Assembly: GCF_001542405.1 (NCBI RefSeq)
Contig: NZ_LNCD01000078.1
Coordinates: 62,001 to 126,000 of the forward strand
Reading direction: 5' to 3'
Source of the DNA: Rhizobium altiplani
GTDB lineage: Bacteria > Pseudomonadota > Alphaproteobacteria > Rhizobiales > Rhizobiaceae
DNA: 64,000 nt
A model generated the notes under the pieces. It was not told where the DNA came from. It searched no databases and saw nothing but the letters and a program-made list of their open reading frames with translations. A program made the position numbers and the translations under genes. The number at the start of each line of letters is the position of its first letter. Within the stretch, counting starts at the first letter, position 1. This document shows, one piece after another, positions 7,855 to 16,347 of the stretch.

Positions 7855-9027
7855 ATGGACACCATCCTCGTCGTGAATGCCGGTTCGTCCAGCCTGAAGT
7901 TCGAGGTATTTTCGGTCGCGGACTCGTTGGAGCGGCTGATCAAGGGGCAGATGGAAGGGATCGGCACCGCGCCGCACCTGACCGTCAAGAGCGCCGGCGG
8001 CGAGCGGCTGGCGAACGAAAATCATCCACCCGAAGCCGTTCCCGATCTGCCGGCGGCGATGCGGCTGGTGGGGGAGTGGTTGCGTCAGAGGCAGCAGGGC
8101 CGGTTGGTTGCTGTCGGCCACCGGGTTGTTCATGGCGGTCCGAACCATTCACGTCCAGCACGCATCAATGAGGAGTTGCTCCGCGAATTGGAGCAATACA
8201 CGCCGCTGGCGCCCTTGCACCAGCCCAACAACCTCGCGCCGATCCGTGTGTTGCTGGAACGCCAGCCGCAGCTTGCACAGGTCGCCTGCTTCGACACCGC
8301 CTTTCATCGCGGCCATGACCCAATGACGGACCACTATGCCATTCCGGCGCACTATTTCGACGAGGGTATCCGGCGCTATGGTTTTCACGGGCTGTCCTAC
8401 GAATATGTGGCCGGACGCCTGGCCGAGATCGCGCCTGACGTTGGCAGCGGACGGGTCATCGTCGCGCATCTCGGGAGCGGCGCATCCATGTGCGCGCTGT
8501 ATAAGGGGCTAAGCGTCGAGAGCACGCTCGGATTCACGGCGCTCGACGGGTTGCCGATGGGCACGCGATGCGGGCAGATCGATCCTGGTGTACTTCTCTA
8601 CCTGCTCCAGCAGCATGGAATGACGGCACCGCAGTTGCAGGATCTCCTCTACAAGGAGTCGGGCTTCAAGGGGCTTTCCGGCATTAGCAACGACGTGCGC
8701 GACCTGCTTGCCAGCGACGACGCCGGCGCGAGGCTCGCGCTCGACCATTTCGTGCATCGCATCGGCCTCAATGCCGGCGCGCTGGTTGCGGCCCTCGGCG
8801 GGCTGGACGCCTTCGTGTTTACGGCGGGTGTCGGTGAAAATTCAGCGGTGATGCGCGCCCGGATTGCCAAAAAACTTGGCTGGCTTGGAGCGTCGCTCGA
8901 CCCAGCACGAAACGAGGCCAGTGAGTTGCTCGTCTCGAGCGACGACAGCAAGGTCGCTCTTTATGTGGTGCCGACCGACGAGGAACTGATGATCGCACGG
9001 CATACGTTCGCGCTTATCGCTGCATAG
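7855..9027 (+). CDS. ackA: Acetate kinase AckA
   Basis: 390-aa kinase that phosphorylates acetate with ATP (reversibly). Family signatures: N-terminal [22 protein letters not shown], the phosphate/ATP loop [26 protein letters not shown] and [16 protein letters not shown] near the C-terminus. The ATG at 7855 aligns with the family N-terminus; a 25-codon upstream extension overlaps pta and is rejected. It works with the preceding phosphotransacetylase. In rhizobia this pair is linked to phosphate stress and microaerobic carbon overflow (established for S. meliloti); regulation here was not visible in the sequence. Confidence 0.95.
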   Translation: MDTILVVNAGSSSLKFEVFSVADSLERLIKGQMEGIGTAPHLTVKSAGGERLANENHPPEAVPDLPAAMRLVGEWLRQRQQGRLVAVGHRVVHGGPNHSRPARINEELLRELEQYTPLAPLHQPNNLAPIRVLLERQPQLAQVACFDTAFHRGHDPMTDHYAIPAHYFDEGIRRYGFHGLSYEYVAGRLAEIAPDVGSGRVIVAHLGSGASMCALYKGLSVESTLGFTALDGLPMGTRCGQIDPGVLLYLLQQHGMTAPQLQDLLYKESGFKGLSGISNDVRDLLASDDAGARLALDHFVHRIGLNAGALVAALGGLDAFVFTAGVGENSAVMRARIAKKLGWLGASLDPARNEASELLVSSDDSKVALYVVPTDEELMIARHTFALIAA

Positions 9028-9065
9028 GCGCCTGCCACACCTATTGAGCTGAAGAGAGGGCTGAC

Positions 9066-9848
9066 ATGATTCCCGAGGTAAAGGCCAAGCTTCTCGAAGG
9101 AAAGCGCGGACTGGTGGTCGGCATTGCCAATGACCAGTCGATTGCCTGGGGTTGCGCCAGGTCATTTCGCGCCTTTGGCGCGGAGCTTGCAGTGACCTAT
9201 CTCAACGACAAGGCCAGGCCTCATGTCGAGCCACTGGCCGAGGCGCTGGAAGCGCCGATCTTCATGCCGCTCGACGTCGCGGTCTCGGGACAATTGGAGG
9301 CGGTGTTCGACCGCGTCGCGGAGCAATGGGGCGAACTCGATTTTCTCGTGCATTCGATCGCCTTTTCGCCGAAGGATACGCTGCAGGGACGCGTCGTCGA
9401 TGTGCCGCAGGAGGGGTTCCTGAAGACGATGGACATTTCCTGCTGGTCGTTCATTGGCATGGCGCATCTTGCCGAACCGCTGATGAAACGCGGCGGCAGC
9501 CTGTTCACGATGACCTACTACGGCAGCCAGATGGTCGTGAAGAACTATAACGTCATGGGGGTCGCCAAGGCGGCGCTGGAAAGCGCCGTTCGGTACATTG
9601 CCGCGGAACTCGGACCCAAAGGCATCCGCGTGCATGCGATCTCGCCGGGCCCGCTGGCAACGCGGGCAGCCTCGGGCATTCCCGAGTTCGACGAACTCCT
9701 GAACAAGGCCCAGGAAACGGCCCCGGCGCGCAGCCTCGTATCGATTGACGATGTCGGCATGGCGACTGCCTTCTTGGCGCATGACGCGGCGCGATTGATG
9801 ACGGGCGATACCATCTACATCGATGGCGGCTATCACATCATAGATTGA
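9066..9848 (+). CDS. fabI: Enoyl-[acyl-carrier-protein] reductase FabI
   Basis: 260-aa SDR-fold enzyme for the last step of the fatty-acid elongation cycle, reducing trans-2-enoyl-ACP with NADH. Markers: the cofactor loop GLVVGIANDQSIAWG, the LVHSIAFSPK segment, the catalytic Tyr-x6-Lys in YNVMGVAK, and GDTIYIDGGYHI at the end. GAGAGGG precedes the ATG. It is the last gene of the DUF3141 operon, 38 nt after ackA. Rhizobia often carry several fabI copies; this one is probably a paralogue that couples acyl-CoA metabolism to the operon rather than the housekeeping gene (inference). The hairpin at 9894-9930 follows. Confidence 0.93.
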   Translation: MIPEVKAKLLEGKRGLVVGIANDQSIAWGCARSFRAFGAELAVTYLNDKARPHVEPLAEALEAPIFMPLDVAVSGQLEAVFDRVAEQWGELDFLVHSIAFSPKDTLQGRVVDVPQEGFLKTMDISCWSFIGMAHLAEPLMKRGGSLFTMTYYGSQMVVKNYNVMGVAKAALESAVRYIAAELGPKGIRVHAISPGPLATRAASGIPEFDELLNKAQETAPARSLVSIDDVGMATAFLAHDAARLMTGDTIYIDGGYHIID

Positions 9849-9893
9849 TCCGACACGGGGTGGCGCCATCGGAAGTATCGTCGCTAAAACAAG

Positions 9894-9930
9894 CCGAACC
9901 CGACGCTCAGAGTGCGAGCGACGGGTTCGG
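9894..9930. terminator. Bidirectional terminator between fabI and the tautomerase gene
   Basis: CCGAACCCGACGCTC (9894-9908) pairs with GAGCGACGGGTTCGG (9916-9930), a 15-bp stem with one mismatch and a 7-nt loop. Read on the minus strand it is followed by CTTGTTTTAG, a T-rich tail that suits termination of the leftward transcript; the plus-strand tail is weaker. Confidence 0.75.
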
Positions 9931-9948
9931 TCGAGGTTTCGGAGAGCG

Positions 9949-10188
9949 TCAGGATTTGGCTGCCGCGGCGCGCTGTTTGCGGTATTGCACGGTCGGCAGA
10001 CCGCCCCAGCCCCAATTGTCGAGATCGACTTCTTCGATCACCACATAGGTCGATTCAAGCGGCTTGTTGAGGACGTCGAGCAGAACCTGGCTGACGCCCT
10101 CGATGATTGCGGCCTTCTCTTCGGCCGTGACCGAATTGCGATCAGGCGTGGTTCCTTCGCGGGTAACCTGTACAGTGACGATAGGCAT
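9949..10188 (-). CDS. 4-oxalocrotonate tautomerase family protein
   Basis: 79-aa protein starting Met-Pro-Ile-Val-Thr-Val; after Met removal Pro1 would be the catalytic base of this family. The pattern EKAAIIEGVSQVLLDVL plus TYVVIEEVD and DNWGWGG matches small tautomerases of the 4-OT/PptA type. The ATG at 10188 was chosen over an upstream in-frame start (10260) because only it exposes Pro at position 1. It lies downstream of the SDR gene on the same strand (80-nt gap), probably one operon with it. The substrate is unknown. Confidence 0.88.
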   Translation of the reverse strand: MPIVTVQVTREGTTPDRNSVTAEEKAAIIEGVSQVLLDVLNKPLESTYVVIEEVDLDNWGWGGLPTVQYRKQRAAAAKS

Positions 10189-10268
10189 TTCCGTCTCCAA
10201 TGAAAGAGGGTTGGTTGCGTCTTTGACGGCAGCCGCGCTGTTGCAGCGCAGCCGCTCCATAGTGCTGG

Positions 10269-10982
10269 CTACCAGCGGCCCGCGTTCGAGCCGCCGTCGA
10301 CATGGAGAATCTCGCCGGTGATGAAGCCCGCGGTCTCCAGATAGAGAACGGCGTCGACGACATCGCGAATGTCACCCATGCGGCCGACCGGATTCAGCCC
10401 GGCCAGTGCCGAGTGCTTTTCAACCGCATGCATCGGCGTCTTGATAATCCCTGGAGAAACCGCGTTTACACGAATGCCGCTCTTCGAGAACTCCATCGCC
10501 AGCGACCGGGTGGCCGCGTTCAGACCGCCCTTGGTCAGGGAAGCAAGCATCGAGGGCACGCCAGCGATTGGCTGGTCGACGAGGCTGGTGGTAATGTTGA
10601 CGATGTGCCCCGAACCTTGCTTCAGCATCTCCGTGGCGGCGCGCTGGGTGATGTGGAAGAAACCAGCCACATTGACACCGAGGTTATGGTCGTAGTCTTC
10701 CTGGGTCATTTCGACGAACGGCTTGGCCAGGAAAACGCCTGCATTGTTCACCAGTGTGTCGATGCGGCCGAAGCGCTCGAGCGTTTCGCGCACGATCCGC
10801 TCCGCGGTCTCCGGTTTGCCGATATCGCCTGCGACGTCAATAATGTCCGCATCGACGCTGGGCTTGATCGACCGGGAGGTGGCGACGACGCGATAGTTCC
10901 GGTCGCGGTAGGCCCGCACCAATTCTGCGCCGATGCCTTGCGATGCGCCCGTGATGATGGCGACCTTCTGTTGCGTGCTCAT
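10269..10982 (-). CDS. SDR family oxidoreductase lacking the catalytic tyrosine
   Basis: 237-aa short-chain dehydrogenase/reductase. The Rossmann loop TGASQGIG, NNAG motif, NITTS serine region and C-terminal GEILHVDGG are all present. Where the family has Tyr-x3-Lys, this protein reads Ala-Ser-Leu-Thr-Lys (PSMLASLTKGG): the Lys is kept but Tyr is replaced by Ala, as the DNA at about 10530-10545 shows. Cofactor binding should persist, but normal proton transfer would not, so it may use another residue or be non-catalytic. AAAGGA precedes the ATG. It lies between the tautomerase and a LysR gene, all on the minus strand. Confidence 0.9.
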   Translation of the reverse strand: MSTQQKVAIITGASQGIGAELVRAYRDRNYRVVATSRSIKPSVDADIIDVAGDIGKPETAERIVRETLERFGRIDTLVNNAGVFLAKPFVEMTQEDYDHNLGVNVAGFFHITQRAATEMLKQGSGHIVNITTSLVDQPIAGVPSMLASLTKGGLNAATRSLAMEFSKSGIRVNAVSPGIIKTPMHAVEKHSALAGLNPVGRMGDIRDVVDAVLYLETAGFITGEILHVDGGSNAGRW

Positions 10983-11122
10983 GATGTGATCCTTTCAATT
11001 GCCGCGGCCGTTTCAGTTGAGGCCGCCCTCCGCCCTCGGCGTTGGTGCAATTGATTTAGATCCATTCGACATCTGAGAGAATTGTCGCTGTTCGGACAAC
11101 AATCAACCGATTGTCGGCATAA

Positions 11123-12055
11123 TCAGGCGAGAGAGCCTGCTGCCGCTGCCATATTCGCGAATTCGGAACGGAGGCGAGGTGTCGCGAAATCGACAAAGGC
11201 GCGAACCTTCGGCACCGACATCCGGCCCTGCGGCGCGAGCAGGTGCACCGGAAGTGGCGGGTGTTCGGCGTCGGCGAGCACGATCTTCAGGCGTTCATCG
11301 CGCACATAAGATGCCACATGGTAGGAGTAGAGCCTCGTCAAGCCGCCGCCTGCAGCAGCGGATGCCGCTGCTGCACGAACGCTGTTGACGATGCAGCGCG
11401 GTGTGAAGTGAACCGTGCGCGGAATGGACGAGCCCTTCGCCGGCGTGAAGCTCCAGGAATCCAGGCCGAAGTTGCTGAACGCGACAATCTGATGTTTCGC
11501 CAGGTCGGCGGGTTCGACGATACGAGGATGGTTGGCCAGATAGCGAGGGGAGGCGACGACGACGCGTCGCACGTCGCCACCGAGACGGGTGGAGACATGC
11601 GAGGAGTCCGGCAGGTGACCGATGCGCACGGTAAGGTCGACGCCCTCATCAACGAGGTTCACCAACCGATCCAGCATAAGAAACCGGACAGAGACCGTCG
11701 GGTGAAGTTCGAGGAAGTCGTCCACTATGGGGCGCAACACCTCTTCTCCCAGGATCGGCGGCGCCGAAATTGTCAGCGTTCCGCGCGGTGCCGCGCGCTC
11801 GCCGCCGGCAAGCATGTCGGCTTCCTCGAGATCCACCAGCACACGCCGACAGGCCGCCGCATACCGTTGACCTGCCTCGCTCAGCTTCAGCGTCCGGGTC
11901 GTCCGGTGGAGCAGTTCGACACCGACATGCGCCTCCAGGAAGCTCAGAGCGCGGCTGACTGCCGTTGGCGATCGTTTGAGATTACGGGCGGCTCCGGCGA
12001 GACTGCCCTCGTCAATTGCCGTCACAAACACCTTCATTGCGTCGATGCGATCCAT
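11123..12055 (-). CDS. LysR-family transcriptional regulator
   Basis: 310-aa regulator. The N-terminal helix-turn-helix covers residues 1-60 (MDRIDAMKVFVTAIDEGSLA, then SPTAVSRALSFLEAHVG), followed by LLHRTTRTLKLSEAG and a periplasmic-binding-like effector domain. It belongs to the branch whose first residues read MDRxxAMxxFV, as many regulators of neighbouring oxidoreductases do. The ATG at 12055 matches that N-terminus; 85 codons of upstream open frame are rejected. It is divergent from the dipZ gene and upstream of the SDR/tautomerase pair on the same strand (140-nt gap), so either could be its target. The inducer is unknown. Confidence 0.92.
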   Translation of the reverse strand: MDRIDAMKVFVTAIDEGSLAGAARNLKRSPTAVSRALSFLEAHVGVELLHRTTRTLKLSEAGQRYAAACRRVLVDLEEADMLAGGERAAPRGTLTISAPPILGEEVLRPIVDDFLELHPTVSVRFLMLDRLVNLVDEGVDLTVRIGHLPDSSHVSTRLGGDVRRVVVASPRYLANHPRIVEPADLAKHQIVAFSNFGLDSWSFTPAKGSSIPRTVHFTPRCIVNSVRAAAASAAAGGGLTRLYSYHVASYVRDERLKIVLADAEHPPLPVHLLAPQGRMSVPKVRAFVDFATPRLRSEFANMAAAAGSLA

Positions 12056-12391
12056 TCTGCCGCCTCGCGGAATAGTGATTGTTCGGCGGCGAGTATTCAC
12101 CCGAAGTCGGTGGGAAGTAAATACGTATGGGCCGGGAGCAACAGGCTTCTGGCACGTATACCAATCCAAGTGGCGCAAGGAGATTGGCAGCGGGAAGTGA
12201 CTACCGCCATTTGGCAATTGGCGCGGGCCAAGTTGGGCGGCTTTCGCCGTTGATCGGCGGCTGCTGAGGTCGCTTGCATTCTGATACAATTCGGGGGGAA
12301 TGCGACACATCCGGGATACTTCGGACCGGTCCTATGCAGGCACCATCAACGACCAGTGTGTGAGCATCGGTCAACTGCAGGGGATGACGAC
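12056..12391. other. 336-bp divergent promoter region between lysR and dipZ
   Basis: No gene is supported here. It should contain the promoters for both flanking genes. A GATACAAT element at 12283-12290 (CTGATACAATTCGG) resembles the GATACAAT half-site upstream of the response-regulator gene at 20444-20451. ACGTATAC occurs at about 12156-12163. These are short matches, and a role is speculative. Confidence 0.35.
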
Positions 12392-14158
12392 ATGATCCTA
12401 TTCCTGATTGCTTATCTCGCAGGGGCGCTGACCATCGTCAGCCCTTGCATTCTCCCGGTCCTGCCATTCGTCCTGTCGCGGGCAGGTCAGCCGTTTACAC
12501 GAAGCATCCTGCCGATGTTACTCGGTATGATCGTGACCTTCGCCGGCGTGGCAACGCTTGCTGCGGTCGGCGGAAGCTGGGCTGTGCATGCCAACGAAAT
12601 CGGTCGATACGCTGCCGTCGCCCTGATCGCCGGCTTTGGCGTGACACTGCTTTCGCCGCGTATCGCCGCGGTGGTAACGCGGCCGGCGGTGGCCCTGGGC
12701 AGCCGCCTGTCACAGCAGGCGAGCGGCAAGAAGGGGAGCGTGGGCACGTCCTTCCTTCTCGGCGTCGCGACCGGCCTTCTCTGGGCGCCCTGCGCCGGTC
12801 CGATCCTCGGGCTCGTCCTGACTGGCGCCGCACTGCAAGGGGCAAACGTTCAGACGACGCTCCTGCTGACGGCCTACGCTGCGGGTGCTGCTACCTCGCT
12901 CGCAATGGCTGTCCTTGCCGGGGAGAAGGTCTTTGCCGCGATGAAGCGATCGCTCGGCATTGGGGAACGTCTGCGGCAGGCGCTTGGCATCGCCGTGCTG
13001 GCCGGTGTCACGGCAATTGCGCTCGGGCTCGATACCGGCCTGTTGTCGCGCCTTTCCTATGCGAGCAGTACCCGCATCGAGCAGTCGTTGCTCGACAGGC
13101 TGCATAACGCAAGCGATACGGCCGGAAAGCCGTCGGGCAGTGCGATGCAGTTCGCCGCGAACGATGCGCGCAAGGGATACCAAAGCGACCTGCCTGTGCT
13201 CGGCCGCTTCGTGTCGCTTGACGGTGCCGTGGAATGGTTGAATTCGAAGCCGCTTACGGCTGAAGAATTGCGCGGCAAGGTCGTTCTGGTCGATTTCTGG
13301 ACGTACTCCTGCATCAACTGCATCCGGACGATCCCCTACGTTCGGGCCTGGGCAGAGAAGTACCGGGATCAGGGCCTCGTCGTGATCGGAGTCCATTCGC
13401 CCGAATTTGCCTTCGAGAAGCGTGTTGATAACGTCCGTCAGGCGATCGACAAGTTCCAGATTGGCTATCCCGTTGCGATCGACAACGACTTCAAGATCTG
13501 GCGGTCATTCGGCAACAACTACTGGCCCGCCCACTACTTCATCGATGCCAAGGGCCAGATCCGGCACACCCAGTTCGGCGAGGGAGACTACGAACAGTCC
13601 GAACGGGTGATCCAGGACTTGCTGGCGGAAGCCGGTGGAAGCAAGAAGGTCGACGCAGCTACCGTCACGCTCGATGCCAAGGGCGCCGAGGCGGCGCCCG
13701 ACCTCGCGCAGCTGCAATCCGGCGAATCCTATATCGGCTACCTCCGCGCCGCCAACTTCATTTCACCGGAAGGCGTCGGAGCAGACGTTGCACGCGACTA
13801 TACAGTGGGAAAGCCCGATCTCAACGAATGGGGTCTGACAGGCAAGTGGACCGTGGGCGGTGAGCAGGCCTCGCTGGATCAGGCCGGCGGCGGCATCACC
13901 TATCGGTTCAGCGCACGGGATTTGCACCTCGTGCTTGGGCCAGGCGCTGACGGCAAGAAGATCCGCTTTCAGGTGAAGGTGGATGGCGTGGCGCCCGGCG
14001 CGGACCACGGTTCGGATATCGACGCTGAGGGAAACGGTACCGTTTCGGAAACCCGGCTCTATCAACTGGTGCGACAATCGGGAGAGGTTCGGGAACGGAC
14101 GTTCGAGATCCGCTTCCTCGATCCTGGTGTCGAGGCATTCGTCTTTACCTTCGGATGA
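12392..14158 (+). CDS. DipZ-type protein: CcdA membrane domain fused to a thioredoxin-like domain
   Basis: 588-aa predicted inner-membrane thiol-disulfide relay. Residues 1-215 form a CcdA/DsbD-beta-like domain with several membrane helices and the paired cysteines Cys19 (VSPCILP) and Cys134 (WAPCAGP). Residues about 265-425 are a periplasmic TlpA/redoxin-like domain with the active site Cys307-Ile-Asn-Cys310 (YSCINC). The last about 150 residues are a beta-rich module as in mycobacterial DipZ. Electrons would pass from cytoplasmic thioredoxin through the membrane to periplasmic targets. The ATG at 12392 has AGGGG 8 nt upstream; an earlier in-frame start adds 12 residues without a ribosome-binding site. 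The exported MsrA gene starts 12 nt after its stop, so the target is probably MsrA (inference). Confidence 0.93.
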   Translation: MILFLIAYLAGALTIVSPCILPVLPFVLSRAGQPFTRSILPMLLGMIVTFAGVATLAAVGGSWAVHANEIGRYAAVALIAGFGVTLLSPRIAAVVTRPAVALGSRLSQQASGKKGSVGTSFLLGVATGLLWAPCAGPILGLVLTGAALQGANVQTTLLLTAYAAGAATSLAMAVLAGEKVFAAMKRSLGIGERLRQALGIAVLAGVTAIALGLDTGLLSRLSYASSTRIEQSLLDRLHNASDTAGKPSGSAMQFAANDARKGYQSDLPVLGRFVSLDGAVEWLNSKPLTAEELRGKVVLVDFWTYSCINCIRTIPYVRAWAEKYRDQGLVVIGVHSPEFAFEKRVDNVRQAIDKFQIGYPVAIDNDFKIWRSFGNNYWPAHYFIDAKGQIRHTQFGEGDYEQSERVIQDLLAEAGGSKKVDAATVTLDAKGAEAAPDLAQLQSGESYIGYLRAANFISPEGVGADVARDYTVGKPDLNEWGLTGKWTVGGEQASLDQAGGGITYRFSARDLHLVLGPGADGKKIRFQVKVDGVAPGADHGSDIDAEGNGTVSETRLYQLVRQSGEVRERTFEIRFLDPGVEAFVFTFG

Positions 14159-14170
14159 AAGGACAGAACA

Positions 14171-14911
14171 ATGAAAAATCGACGGAAAGACCCTTCTGCC
14201 TCATTCCGCGCCATTGCACGCCTCGGCCTTGTGGCGCTGGCGGTGATCGGTGGCGGCGGCGTGGCGCTGAGTTTGAATGGCGGATCGCAGCCCGAGGAAG
14301 CCAAGCACGTTCCTCCGGCTTTGCATGACGTGGCAGCGACGCCCGGAAAGCAATCGCTGGTGCTTGCCGGCGGTTGCTTCTGGGGCGTCCAAGGTGCGTT
14401 TCAGCACGTTGCCGGCGTCGTGAGTGCCACGGCGGGGTATGCCGGCGGAAGTGCCTCGACCGCGACCTACGAGATGACCGAGACAGGGCAGACCGGTCAT
14501 GCTGAAGCCGTGGAGATCGTCTACAATCCGAAGCAAGTCACCTACGGCCAGTTGCTGCAGATCTTCTTCTCTGTGGTTCACGATCCGACACAGGTGGATC
14601 AGCAAGGCCCTGACGTCGGCAAGCAATATAGGTCGGCGATCTTTCCGCTGAACGACGAGCAGGCCAAGGTCGCCTCCGACTACATCGCGCAACTCGGCAA
14701 GGAAGGCGCGTTCGGTCGCCCGATTGCGACGTCGATCGAAGTTGGGAAAACGTTCTATCGCGCCGAGGCCTATCATCAGGACTACGTCTACAACAATCCC
14801 AGCCAGCCCTATGTCTACATCTACGAGCAGCCGAAGATCGAAGCTCTGAAGCGGCTTTTCCCGGAGCAGTATCGCGAGCGACCAGTGCTCGTCGCGGACC
14901 AGGCACGCTGA
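14171..14911 (+). CDS. msrA: MsrA, exported peptide-methionine (S)-S-oxide reductase
   Basis: 246-aa enzyme with an N-terminal basic stretch and a hydrophobic segment at about 14-36 (signal or anchor), so the catalytic domain is predicted periplasmic. Cys69 in AGGCFWGVQ is the catalytic residue; GYAGG, GHAEAVEIVYNP, FFSVVHDPTQ and AEAYHQDY are typical. No other cysteine occurs, so it is a one-Cys MsrA that needs a separate reductant; the adjacent DipZ provides a plausible one. AAGGACAG lies before the ATG. The gene differs in predicted location from the cytoplasmic MsrB at 3223. Repair of periplasmic proteins after oxidant or hypochlorite damage is the inferred job. Confidence 0.93.
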   Translation: MKNRRKDPSASFRAIARLGLVALAVIGGGGVALSLNGGSQPEEAKHVPPALHDVAATPGKQSLVLAGGCFWGVQGAFQHVAGVVSATAGYAGGSASTATYEMTETGQTGHAEAVEIVYNPKQVTYGQLLQIFFSVVHDPTQVDQQGPDVGKQYRSAIFPLNDEQAKVASDYIAQLGKEGAFGRPIATSIEVGKTFYRAEAYHQDYVYNNPSQPYVYIYEQPKIEALKRLFPEQYRERPVLVADQAR

Positions 14912-15127
14912 CGCTAGCCGCGGCGACGCGGCGCGTGGCCAGGAATGGTCAATACAGATCGGATCGGGTTCCGCCCGATCCCGAGCCTTACACAGAGGTA
15001 CAGTTCTCAGCACATTCGAACACATTCACGATACGCGCTGCCGTCACGCTGAATTCAACCCGCTGGCGAGCAATCTGAGTTTTTCGGCCGCTGGCCCGAA
15101 CAGACCGAGCAATCGAGGAGAAAGAAA

Positions 15128-15337
15128 ATGCGCATTCTGGTCATCACTTATGCTGTGCTTGCGTTGGCAGCTGTGCCATGCGCCTGGGATAGCGCTCCGG
15201 GCGAGCCGCCCCCGATCGCGGCACTGTTCTCGCTGTTGTCGCCGGCGGCGGATGCCGGCTCGAAGGAGCCCGCGCAGATGGCGAAGGCTTCCTTCGTGAC
15301 GTCTGATAACCTATTGCTCCAACACGCGAATTATTGA
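15128..15337 (+). CDS. Small predicted exported protein, function unknown
   Basis: 69-aa open frame with a good ribosome-binding site (GAGGAG, 15116-15121) and an N-terminal hydrophobic segment (MRILVITYAVLALAAVPCAW) that looks like a signal peptide; Cys18 is not in a clear lipobox. The rest is Pro/Ala-rich without recognisable motifs. Its stop lies 11 nt before the next gene, so it could be a leader-type small gene translated with the GST gene. Existence rests on the ribosome-binding site and position only. Confidence 0.45.
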   Translation: MRILVITYAVLALAAVPCAWDSAPGEPPPIAALFSLLSPAADAGSKEPAQMAKASFVTSDNLLLQHANY

Positions 15338-15348
15338 GGAAATCCACA

Positions 15349-15981
15349 ATGAAACTCTTCCAGGACAAGATCTCGTCGGCTGCGTCCCGTGTCAGGATCG
15401 CACTTGCGCTGAAGGGTCTGGACGTCGAGCGCGAGGCGATCGGAATTCTTGGGCCGGATGCACTCAACCGGAAGCCGGAATATCTGCAACTCAATCCGCA
15501 GGGGCTCGTTCCGGCTTTGCTGACGGATGAAGGCGTATTGCTGACGCAGTCTCTCGCCATCATCGAATATCTCGACGAGCGTTACCCCGAACCTCCACTC
15601 CTGCCCGGCAAGCTTGAAGATCGCGCCTTTGCGCGGACCGTCGCCCTGGCGATCGCCGCGGATATCCATCCGCTCCTTCCGCCCCGGGTGACCGCGCACC
15701 TGGGAATGATCGGCGTCAAGGCCGAGGATATCGCGGAATGGAGCCGCCACTGGATCCGTGTCGGCCTGACGGCAGTGGAAGAATTGCTCGCGCGGCGGCA
15801 GACAGGTCAGTATGTGGCCGGCGATGCGCCGTCGATGGCCGACATCTGCCTCTTCCCACAGGCGATCAATGCGGAGCGGGCTGGGCTTCCGCTCGACCAG
15901 TGGCCCCGAATTGCAGCGGTTGTCGCCAGGCTTCGAGAGATCCCCGCTTTTGCCGACAATGGTCCGGCGCCCCGAAGCTGA
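15349..15981 (+). CDS. maiA: Maleylacetoacetate isomerase / zeta-class glutathione S-transferase
   Basis: 210-aa GST-fold protein. Zeta-class features are RVRIALALKGLDVE, NPQGLVPALL, LTQSLAIIEYLDERYPEPPLLPG in the thioredoxin-like domain and the helical domain DAPSMADICLFPQ with its GST N-capping Asp. The usual zeta motif Ser-Ser-Cys-x-Ser reads SSAASRVR here: the Cys is replaced by Ala while the catalytic Ser remains possible. It would isomerise maleylacetoacetate (tyrosine catabolism) or similar cis-enones with glutathione, but no other tyrosine-catabolism gene is nearby; the stress-gene context allows a detoxification role. GAGGAAA precedes the ATG. Confidence 0.88.
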   Translation: MKLFQDKISSAASRVRIALALKGLDVEREAIGILGPDALNRKPEYLQLNPQGLVPALLTDEGVLLTQSLAIIEYLDERYPEPPLLPGKLEDRAFARTVALAIAADIHPLLPPRVTAHLGMIGVKAEDIAEWSRHWIRVGLTAVEELLARRQTGQYVAGDAPSMADICLFPQAINAERAGLPLDQWPRIAAVVARLREIPAFADNGPAPRS

Positions 15982-16347
15982 GATCCTTGCGGTTCAACCA
16001 GTACCGCTGCCGGATTCTTAGCCTTGATGGCTCGCAGTGCGGCCGAATGCCGCGCGCCGCTTGATTGTCGCCACATCGGGTCGTCCGCACAGGGAATCTA
16101 CGATATTCAACCGCTGGGTGCTTCAGCCCTTGAGGTCGGGTCACGCGTTGGCCCGGCCTTGCTGATTTTCGCGCGCGTGAGTTGTTGTAGGTTGTGCTGT
16201 GAGCGGACAAAAGCAGTGCAATGTATACCAATGTATCTCTCAACAAACGTATCTACATTGGGTTTCAATTCCAGCCAGCGGACACACAAACGATATACAT
16301 CGATCATGCTTAATATCGGTGTCTTTAACACAGTCTGGAGAGTAGCG
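15982..16347. other. 366-bp intergenic region with GTATC-type repeats
   Basis: No gene is supported. Between 16219 and 16260 there is a cluster of related elements: TGTATAC (16222-16228), TGTATCT (16232-16238), CGTATCT (16249-16255), and the outer inverted pair CAATGTA (16219-16225)/TACATTG (16254-16260). They lie about 90-130 nt before the Tat-hydrolase start and resemble the elements upstream of the response-regulator gene. Regulatory function is inferred. Confidence 0.45.
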
